Both the position numbers and the translations under genes were made by a program. Source: Flavobacteriales bacterium (GTDB lineage: Bacteria; Bacteroidota; Bacteroidia; Flavobacteriales; Weeksellaceae). Taken from it: a DNA stretch of 48,732 bases. Positions 43,586 to 48,732 of this stretch are shown here, piece by piece (position 1 is the stretch's first letter; the number at the start of each line of letters is the position of its first letter). The notes beneath the pieces were generated by a model, which was not told the DNA's origin, made no database searches, and saw nothing but the letters and a program-made list of their open reading frames with translations. Location of the stretch: contig CAAGLV010000088.1 in the NCBI GenBank assembly GCA_900770875.1, forward strand, positions 1 through 48,732, in the 5' to 3' direction.

Positions 43586-44761
43586 ATGAGGTTAGAAGAA
43601 TATATAAATCAGTTACTATTTCAGTATGATTGTGTTATTGTACCAAAATTTGGTGCTTTTATAACATATCCTGTTCCTTCATCAATCAATAAAGAGGATT
43701 CTATAATTAACCCTCCTTATAAAGATATAAAATTTAGTGCAACTATTACCAATGATGATGGTGTATTAACACAAGCTTATGTTTTAAACGAAAATATTAG
43801 TTTAGAGCGTGCAACATCGTTTTTAGAGGATGATGTAAAACAATGGAAACTGCTTTTAAATGCAGGTGAAAAAATTGTGCTTCAGAAAATTGGGATTTTA
43901 TATAAAGATGATAAAGGCGAATTGGTTTTTAAATCGCATACAACCGAGAATTTTTTAGCTTATGGTTTATCTTCTTTAAAACCTAACGTAATTTTACCTC
44001 AAAATTTAGAAGTCATAGTGAAAGAACAAAAAAGAAATTGGTCGGCTCTTTTAGCTGTTGCATCAATAATTCCGATTGTTGTTGGTGGATATTTTTATTT
44101 TAATACACCACAACCAGTACAAAAATTTGTTGATCATCAATGGAGCGGAATTGTTTTACCTGCTATTAGAGAAGCTGCCCCAAATTTATTAAATGCCGAA
44201 AATACTCCAGTTACAAACGAAGTAGAAACTATACATAATTTACCAACAACGATTAATAATCCGGCCGAATTTATTAAACAACAAAATCCGGTTGATACAA
44301 TTAAAGAAAACATCGTTTCTAAATACGAAGTTACCGTTGTTGAGGAAAAACAAATTAACGATAGCGAAAAAGAGGTTAAGGCAATTATAAAAAATACAAA
44401 AGGAGAAGCTGCAACACCAATTGTACAAACAAAAGCCGAAGAACCAAAAACTAAAGTTGTAAAAGAGGAGAAGAAGGAGGATAAAAAGGAAGAGAAAAAA
44501 GAATCTTCTTTAAAAATAGATGCTAATCCTAAAAAATATCAAATTATAGCCGCTTCGTTACGAAGAGAAGAAGATGCGGCGCGTATGTTACAATCTTTAG
44601 AAAAAGATGGCTTTAAAAATGCAAAAGTTGTGTATTCTAAAGGGTACTATTATTATGTAACTTATGATGGATTTAACGATAAAGAAGCCGCTACAAAATA
44701 TTTAAATAATTTGCATAAAAATCATCCAGATGCTTGGATTAGAGAAGAAAAAGCAAAATAA
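43586..44761 (+). CDS. HU-like (CCDC81-type) and SPOR domain membrane protein
   Basis: A 391-residue protein with three parts. Residues 1-135 resemble the bacterial CCDC81 HU-like tandem domain (LLFQYDCVIVPKFGAFITYP, then LLNAGEKIVLQKIGILYKDDKGEL). Residues about 153-172 form one membrane helix (ALLAVASIIPIVVGGYFYF). A disordered, Lys/Glu-rich linker follows, and residues ~316-391 are a SPOR domain (KYQIIAASLRREEDAARML). SPOR domains bind denuded peptidoglycan at division septa. The topology suggests an HU-like head in the cytoplasm and a SPOR tail at the wall. What the head binds is unknown. It converges on the ABC ATPase gene across a shared terminator. Confidence 0.85.
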   Translation: MRLEEYINQLLFQYDCVIVPKFGAFITYPVPSSINKEDSIINPPYKDIKFSATITNDDGVLTQAYVLNENISLERATSFLEDDVKQWKLLLNAGEKIVLQKIGILYKDDKGELVFKSHTTENFLAYGLSSLKPNVILPQNLEVIVKEQKRNWSALLAVASIIPIVVGGYFYFNTPQPVQKFVDHQWSGIVLPAIREAAPNLLNAENTPVTNEVETIHNLPTTINNPAEFIKQQNPVDTIKENIVSKYEVTVVEEKQINDSEKEVKAIIKNTKGEAATPIVQTKAEEPKTKVVKEEKKEDKKEEKKESSLKIDANPKKYQIIAASLRREEDAARMLQSLEKDGFKNAKVVYSKGYYYYVTYDGFNDKEAATKYLNNLHKNHPDAWIREEKAK

Positions 44762-44768
44762 AATAACA

Positions 44769-44800
44769 TAAAAAAATCCACTTTAAAGTGGATTTTTTTA
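44769..44800. terminator. Bidirectional terminator between the SPOR gene and the ABC ATPase gene
   Basis: A perfect palindrome, AAAAAAATCCACTTT with its complement (44770-44799), carries A and T runs. The stop codon of the minus-strand gene (44798-44800) lies at its edge. Confidence 0.92.
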
Positions 44801-45493
44801 TTGTGTAAGATTCTGAAAAGCTTCTTCTAAATTTTGATATTGTCCTTTAAATTCTTCGATTGGTTGATCGGCAATAATTTCTCCTTTATTTAATAAAATA
44901 ACACGCGAGCAAAGTGCCTCAACTTCTTGCATAATATGCGTAGAAAGAATAATAGTTGTATCCTTAGCAATTTCTTTAATTAACTCTCTAATCTCGATAA
45001 TCTGATTCGGATCTAATCCATTTGTAGGTTCATCTAAGATTAAAATCTGCGGTTTCGATAAAATTGCTTGTGCTAAACCAACACGTTGTTTATATCCTTT
45101 TGATAGTTGATTAATTTTTTTATGTTGCTCTGGTGTTAAACCAACTTGGGCGATAACTTGTTCAACTCGGTCCTTTTTTTCGCCACGAATATTCATTACA
45201 AAATTTAAATATTCTTTTACATACATATCCATATATAGCGGATTATTTTCCTGTAAAAAACCAATCTTACTTTTGGTTTCTATCGGGTTTAAAATTACCG
45301 ACGAATTATTTACTAAAATTTCGCCATTATCAGGAATTATAGCATTGGTAATGCTCTTCATTAAAGTTGATTTTCCTGCACCATTCGGACCCAATAATCC
45401 AACTACTTCGCCCTGATTTATAGCAAACGAAATATTGTTTAAAGCCCACTGTTCTCCGTACTTTTTTGTTAAGTTTTTAATAATAATTCCCAT
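44798..45493 (-). CDS. gldA: ABC transporter ATP-binding protein, GldA-like
   Basis: A 231-residue ABC ATPase. Walker A is GPNGAGKS at 35-42. The signature region LSKGYKQRVGLAQAIL is near 134-149, where LSKGY replaces the usual LSGGQ. Walker B is ILILDEPTNGLDP, followed by the switch His in STHIMQEVE. The N-terminus, IIIKNLTKKYGEQWALNNISF, resembles GldA, the ATPase that with GldF and GldG is needed for gliding in Flavobacterium. GldA proteins I know are around 300 residues, so this one is shorter at the C-terminus. No gldF or gldG is adjacent. It could also be a general ABC-2 exporter ATPase. Confidence 0.68.
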   Translation of the reverse strand: MGIIIKNLTKKYGEQWALNNISFAINQGEVVGLLGPNGAGKSTLMKSITNAIIPDNGEILVNNSSVILNPIETKSKIGFLQENNPLYMDMYVKEYLNFVMNIRGEKKDRVEQVIAQVGLTPEQHKKINQLSKGYKQRVGLAQAILSKPQILILDEPTNGLDPNQIIEIRELIKEIAKDTTIILSTHIMQEVEALCSRVILLNKGEIIADQPIEEFKGQYQNLEEAFQNLTQ

Positions 45494-45531
45494 CTAGTGA
45501 AAAATTTTTTATAAAATTAGATAAACGTTAG

Positions 45532-45560
45532 TTTGTTTAAAAAATTATTTAATAGCTTTG
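45532..45560 (+). promoter_or_regulatory. Promoter of the phe/tyr leader and operon
   Basis: TTTG at 45532-45535 and TAGCTTTG at 45553-45560 match both parts of the Bacteroidota promoter consensus (TTTG and TANNTTTG), with a 17-bp spacer. Transcription would start near 45567, about 17 nt before the leader ATG. This is the best promoter match in the window. Confidence 0.7.
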
Positions 45561-45583
45561 TTATACAATTTACAAATACAAAG

Positions 45584-45664
45584 ATGACAATGTTCAATTA
45601 TTTTAACACTTATTTCTTTTACTTTTTTGGATGGATTTCAAGAGAGCAGGGACTGTATTGTTAA
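45584..45664 (+). CDS. pheL: Aromatic operon leader peptide (Phe/Tyr-rich, 26 aa)
   Basis: A short ORF of 26 codons starts at ATG 45584 and stops at TAA 45662-45664. It contains FNYFNTYFFYFFGW. In all there are six Phe, four Tyr and one Trp codon. A second ATG at 45590 is an alternative start and keeps the whole aromatic run. It follows a consensus promoter and is followed by a terminator hairpin just before pheA. This is the expected form of a phenylalanine/tyrosine attenuation leader. The tail (ISREQGLYC) overlaps the candidate antiterminator strand. No Shine-Dalgarno is present. The ORF is direct observation; stalling under Phe or Tyr shortage is inferred. Confidence 0.87.
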   Translation: MTMFNYFNTYFFYFFGWISREQGLYC

Positions 45665-45699
45665 AATTGATTGATATATTAATAAGATAAAAAGGTCCC
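45649..45699 (+). promoter_or_regulatory. Candidate phe antiterminator pairing
   Basis: GGGACT at 45649-45654, inside the end of the leader ORF, can pair with GGTCCC at 45694-45699 in the 5' arm of the terminator (five Watson-Crick pairs and one G-U). This would compete with the terminator. It is short, so confidence is modest. Confidence 0.45.
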
Positions 45700-45722
45700 A
45701 CGTTGTTGGGGCTTTTTTTTTT
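45689..45722 (+). terminator. Attenuator terminator of the aromatic operon
   Basis: A 12-bp stem pairs 45689-45700 with 45707-45718, with two G-U pairs and a 6-nt loop, and ends in a long T run (45713-45722). It sits between the leader stop and the pheA ATG, 13 bp before that ATG. Confidence 0.88.
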
Positions 45723-45735
45723 ACCTAAAACAAAC

Positions 45736-46557
45736 ATGAAAACAAAAGTTGCTATCCAAGGAGTAAAGGGTTCGTATCATCACGAAGCGGCCGCAAATTA
45801 TTTAGGAGATGAAATTGAATTATTGGAGTGCGATACCTTTAAACAATTAGCAAAAGCGCTAGCAAAAGGAAAAGTAGATAAAGCAATAATGGCGATAGAA
45901 AATACCATTGCCGGAGCTATTTTACCAAACTATGCATTAATTACAAAATACGGCTTAAAAGTAGTTGGCGAAGTTTATCTATCAATACAGCATCAATTAA
46001 TGGTTCAAAAAGGAAGAACATTAGCCGATATTAAAGAAGTTCGTTCGCACCAAATGGCCTTATTGCAATGCGATAAGTTTTTAGAAAAACATTCGGATTG
46101 GCGAATTGTAAACGATGTGGATACAGCTTTGACAGCGAAAGATATTGTCGATCAAAATTTAGATTATGTTGCAGCAATCGCTTCAAGAAAGGCAGCCGAA
46201 GTTTATGGATTAGATATTTTGGCTTCAAGCATTCAAACATTTCAGGATAATTTTACGCGTTTCTTTGTTTTAGAAAGAGAACATATCGATTACGAAGATT
46301 TTAATAAAGTTTCGATGCGTTTTTCGGTTAATCATAAATCAGGAGCTTTAGTCGACGTTTTAAACCATATTGCCGAATGCGGAATTAATATGGATAAAAT
46401 TCAATCAGTTCCAATTATCGATAAACCTTGGGAATATTCGTTTCATATCGATATTACATTTGATGATAAGCAACAATATTATACGCTTTTAGGTAAAATA
46501 GCGAAAAAATTAACAGATTTAGAAATCTTAGGAGAATACAAAAAAGGGAAAGAATGA
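45736..46557 (+). CDS. pheA: Prephenate dehydratase
   Basis: PheA converts prephenate to phenylpyruvate on the way to phenylalanine. I start it at ATG 45736 (273 residues), because the longer frame from 45703 begins inside the attenuator hairpin. Family motifs are VAIQGVKGSYHHEAA, IENTIAGAILPNY and the catalytic-site TRFFVL. A C-terminal ACT domain runs from about residue 193, with SGALVDVLNHIAECGINMDKI. The usual Phe-binding ESRP is replaced by QSVP. No chorismate mutase domain is attached; in this class it is normally fused to AroF. The stop overlaps the next start by 4 bp. Confidence 0.94.
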   Translation: MKTKVAIQGVKGSYHHEAAANYLGDEIELLECDTFKQLAKALAKGKVDKAIMAIENTIAGAILPNYALITKYGLKVVGEVYLSIQHQLMVQKGRTLADIKEVRSHQMALLQCDKFLEKHSDWRIVNDVDTALTAKDIVDQNLDYVAAIASRKAAEVYGLDILASSIQTFQDNFTRFFVLEREHIDYEDFNKVSMRFSVNHKSGALVDVLNHIAECGINMDKIQSVPIIDKPWEYSFHIDITFDDKQQYYTLLGKIAKKLTDLEILGEYKKGKE

Positions 46558-47690
46558 TAACAGAAGCCAAACGATTAGGCAGCGTGCAGGAGTACTATTT
46601 CTCTAAAAAATTACAAGAAATAGCCAACATGAAAACGGATATTCCAATTATTTCTTTAGGAATCGGAAGTCCAGATTTGCAGCCAGATCCAAGTGTGATC
46701 GAAACTTTAATCAACGAATCTCAAGCCGGAGTAAATGGTTATCAAAGTTATCGTGGATTGTTAGAAATGAGAGAAGCAATGGCAACTTTCTACCAAAAAC
46801 AATTTAATGTGGCATTAAATCCAAATACAGAGATTTTACCTTTAATGGGATCGAAGGAAGGAATTATGCATATTTCGATGGCATTTTTAAACGAAGGCGA
46901 TAAAGTTTTAATTCCAAATCCTGGCTATCCAACGTATTCTTCGGTAACCGAATTAGTGCAAGCCGAACCGTTATATTACGATTTAAAAGGAGAAAATAAT
47001 TGGTTACCTGATTTTGATCAACTAGAAAAATTAGCCGAGCAAAAACCAAAAATTATGTGGGTTAATTATCCACATATGCCAACAGGAGCAACGGCTCCGC
47101 GAGAAGTTCTTACACAATTAGTCGCATTTGCAAAACGTCATAATATTTTAATCGTAAACGATAATCCATACAGTTTTATCTTAAACGATAATCCAACAAG
47201 TATTCTTTCGATAGAAGGTGCAAACGAAGTTGCGATCGAATTAAATTCGTTAAGTAAAACGTTTAATATTGCGGGTTGGCGTGTCGGAATGGTTTTAGGA
47301 AACGAGCAATTCATCAATTCGATTTTAAAAGTAAAATCGAATATGGATTCGGGAATGAATTATGCCATTCAGAAAGCAGCCGCAAAAGCATTACAAGTTT
47401 CGGACGAATGGTATAAAAACTTAACTAAAGTTTATACCGAACGACGTAAAGTAATTTATCAAATCTGCGAAAAACTTAATGTTGTTTACGATCCAAAAGC
47501 TGTAGGAATGTTTATTTGGGCAAAGTTACCAGATGGGACAAACGACAAAGATTTTATCGACGAAATTTTATACAATAAAAAAGTATTCATTACGCCAGGA
47601 AGCATTTTCGGAAGCAACGGAGAAGGATACATCAGATTTTCGCTTTGTGCGCCAATCGAAAAATTAAACGAAGTACTTGTAAGATTATGA
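46554..47690 (+). CDS. PLP-dependent aminotransferase (class I/II), probably aromatic
   Basis: A 378-residue fold-type I aminotransferase. The PLP lysine is K235 in NSLSKTFNIAGWRVG. Other family sites are SPDLQPDP early, GSKEGIMH, NPGYPTY, NYPHMPTGA (usually NYPNNPTGA) and NDNPYSF with the cofactor Asp203. By sequence alone it could be an LL-diaminopimelate or aspartate-type enzyme. Its place between pheA and tyrA argues for transamination of phenylpyruvate and hydroxyphenylpyruvate, the last step to Phe and Tyr. It overlaps both neighbours by 4 bp (ATGA), so the three are tightly coupled. Confidence 0.85.
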   Translation: MITEAKRLGSVQEYYFSKKLQEIANMKTDIPIISLGIGSPDLQPDPSVIETLINESQAGVNGYQSYRGLLEMREAMATFYQKQFNVALNPNTEILPLMGSKEGIMHISMAFLNEGDKVLIPNPGYPTYSSVTELVQAEPLYYDLKGENNWLPDFDQLEKLAEQKPKIMWVNYPHMPTGATAPREVLTQLVAFAKRHNILIVNDNPYSFILNDNPTSILSIEGANEVAIELNSLSKTFNIAGWRVGMVLGNEQFINSILKVKSNMDSGMNYAIQKAAAKALQVSDEWYKNLTKVYTERRKVIYQICEKLNVVYDPKAVGMFIWAKLPDGTNDKDFIDEILYNKKVFITPGSIFGSNGEGYIRFSLCAPIEKLNEVLVRL

Positions 47691-48535
47691 AAACAGTAAC
47701 CATTGTTGGATTAGGATTGATTGGAGGATCTTTTGCTTTAGCATTAAAACGAACAGGATTAGCCGAAAAAATTATCGGCGTTGATGCAAATATCGAAAAT
47801 GCGCGCGAAGCATTAATTTTAGGTTTAGTAGATCAATTAGGCGATTTAGAAAAATCGGTTTTAGAAAGCGATTTAGTTGTTTTAGCAATTCCGATTAACG
47901 CAGCACAAGAAGTACTGCCTAAGATTTTAAATTATATTCCAGAACATACTGTTGTAATGGATATGGGATCGACAAAAGCCGGAATTTGCGAACGTGTAAA
48001 AGAGCATCCAAATCGTAAAAATTTCGTGGCAACGCATCCAATTGCCGGAACCGAAAATTCGGGTCCAAAAGCAGCATTTGCCGAGTTGTTCTTAAATAAA
48101 GTGGCCATCATTTGCGATGCCGAACTAAGTTCGATTCGTGCCGTAAAAAAAGTTAAAAAGATTTATCAAAATCTTTGGGCAAACGTAATTACAATGACTG
48201 CCGAAGCGCACGACGAACATATCGCTTATGTTTCTCATCTTTCTCATATTACATCTTTCGCTTTAGGGCAAACGGTTTTAGAAATGGAGAAAAACGAGAA
48301 AGCAATTTTTGATATGGCAGGGTCAGGTTTCGAGTCGACAGTTCGTTTAGCGAAAAGTTCGCCAGCAATGTGGACACCAATTTTTATCCAAAATCGTGAT
48401 AATCTTTTAGATGCGATAGATGCTTACGAGATACAGATAAAAAAAATGAGACGAATGATAGAAGAAGCAGATGCCGAAGCTATTTATTCGTACCTAGAAA
48501 ATACAAACGATATCAGAAGAATTTTAAATAAATAA
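47687..48535 (+). CDS. tyrA: Prephenate dehydrogenase
   Basis: TyrA oxidatively decarboxylates prephenate to 4-hydroxyphenylpyruvate with NAD(P). I use ATG 47687 (282 residues), which opens directly into the Rossmann motif VTIVGLGLIGGSFALAL. The longer frame from 47645 would add a poorly fitting 14-residue tail inside the aminotransferase gene. VMDMGSTKAGI and HPIAGTENSGP with the catalytic His follow. SHLSHITSFALG and AGSGFESTVRLA lie in the helical C-terminal domain. The start overlaps the aminotransferase stop (ATGA). No ACT domain is attached. Confidence 0.94.
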   Translation: MKTVTIVGLGLIGGSFALALKRTGLAEKIIGVDANIENAREALILGLVDQLGDLEKSVLESDLVVLAIPINAAQEVLPKILNYIPEHTVVMDMGSTKAGICERVKEHPNRKNFVATHPIAGTENSGPKAAFAELFLNKVAIICDAELSSIRAVKKVKKIYQNLWANVITMTAEAHDEHIAYVSHLSHITSFALGQTVLEMEKNEKAIFDMAGSGFESTVRLAKSSPAMWTPIFIQNRDNLLDAIDAYEIQIKKMRRMIEEADAEAIYSYLENTNDIRRILNK

Positions 48536-48574
48536 TATTAACTAAATCTATTACCCTTAAATTTGTAACAAATT

Positions 48575-48732
48575 ATGGAAAATAATAACTGGATAAACCA
48601 ATTCGAAAAACCACTTATCATCGGTGGTCCATGTAGCGCAGAAAGCGAAAAGCAAATGATGACAATTGCAGAAGAAATTGACAAAGATTATGTACAAGTT
48701 TTTCGTGCAGGTATTTGGAAACCACGTACAAA
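48575..48732 (+). CDS. aroF: 3-Deoxy-7-phosphoheptulonate synthase, probably with chorismate mutase, 3' end outside window
   Basis: The first 52 codons are visible, starting MENNNWINQFEKPLIIGGPC and continuing with SAESEKQM and FRAGIWKPRT. GPCSAES and RAGIWKPRT are signatures of DAHP synthase of the AroF/AroA-beta type, the first step of the shikimate pathway. In Bacteroidota this enzyme usually carries a C-terminal chorismate mutase (AroQ) domain. That would supply the activity missing from this PheA and TyrA, but it lies beyond the window. It starts 39 bp after tyrA. A TAAATTTG box at 48558-48565 might give extra transcription, but has no -33 partner. Confidence 0.88.
   Translation, partial: MENNNWINQFEKPLIIGGPCSAESEKQMMTIAEEIDKDYVQVFRAGIWKPRT

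Noticed and set aside
45703..45735. Longer pheA start (extra 11 residues).
   Set aside because: It begins within the attenuator hairpin loop; ATG 45736 opens directly into the conserved prephenate dehydratase N-terminus.
47645..47686. Longer start for tyrA.
   Set aside because: It lies inside the aminotransferase gene and adds 14 residues before the Rossmann motif; ATG 47687 gives the usual ATGA coupling.
48558..48565. TAAATTTG as a separate aroF promoter.
   Set aside because: No -33 element at proper spacing, and transcription would start only a few bases before the ATG; operon read-through is simpler.

Overview
The window is an AT-rich chromosomal segment of a Bacteroidota bacterium, most likely class Flavobacteriia. 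The evidence is gene content and order: an aromatic cluster pheA-aminotransferase-tyrA-aroF, a shortened NuoG, a PorZ-like type IX secretion protein with a T9SS sorting domain, a GldA-like ABC ATPase, Bacteroidota-type IlvC, a few TANNTTTG promoter boxes, and start codons without Shine-Dalgarno sequences. The genus cannot be fixed from sequence alone; a Weeksellaceae/Empedobacter-like organism is a guess. No tRNA, rRNA, CRISPR array, insertion sequence or prophage was seen. This is core metabolism, not a mobile island.

Layout. 1-5.5 kb (minus): a GH3-family protein, then PEP carboxylase, ruvC and a glutamine cyclotransferase lipoprotein cut by the window edge. 5.6-6.9 kb (plus): a DUF2797 protein and a small lipoprotein. 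7.07-12.0 kb (plus): a Thr/Ile-rich leader peptide and attenuator, then thrA-thrB-thrC. 12.06-18.11 kb (minus, converging on thrC): an Ile/Leu/Val-rich leader peptide and attenuator, then ilvD-ilvB-ilvN-ilvC-ilvA. 18.4-21.7 kb: mfd. 22.0-34.9 kb: a complete 14-gene complex I operon nuoA-N. 35.0-37.6 kb: a secreted M1-type peptidase and a type III pantothenate kinase-like gene. 37.6-39.0 kb (minus): a multi-pass, possibly GT-C-like membrane protein. 39.3-43.5 kb (minus): dprA-porZ-recO. 43.6-44.8 kb: an HU/SPOR two-domain membrane protein. 44.8-45.5 kb (minus): a GldA-like ABC ATPase. 45.5-48.7 kb (plus): promoter, Phe/Tyr-rich leader peptide and attenuator, then pheA, an aminotransferase, tyrA and the start of aroF.

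How it works together. PEP carboxylase makes oxaloacetate, the precursor of aspartate. ThrABC turn aspartate-derived intermediates into threonine. IlvA deaminates threonine to 2-oxobutyrate, and IlvB/N/C/D carry this to isoleucine and pyruvate to valine. The thr and ilv operons face each other across one shared terminator. The aromatic operon supplies Phe and Tyr from chorismate. The main discovery is that all three amino-acid operons carry a short leader ORF, missed by length-limited gene finding. Each is rich in codons for its own end products and is followed by a terminator hairpin just before the first structural gene. Upstream segments can pair with the 5' arm of the terminator, which is the layout of ribosome-mediated transcription attenuation. 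Attenuation itself is classical; three clear cases within 40 kb of one SD-poor Bacteroidota chromosome are worth experimental follow-up.
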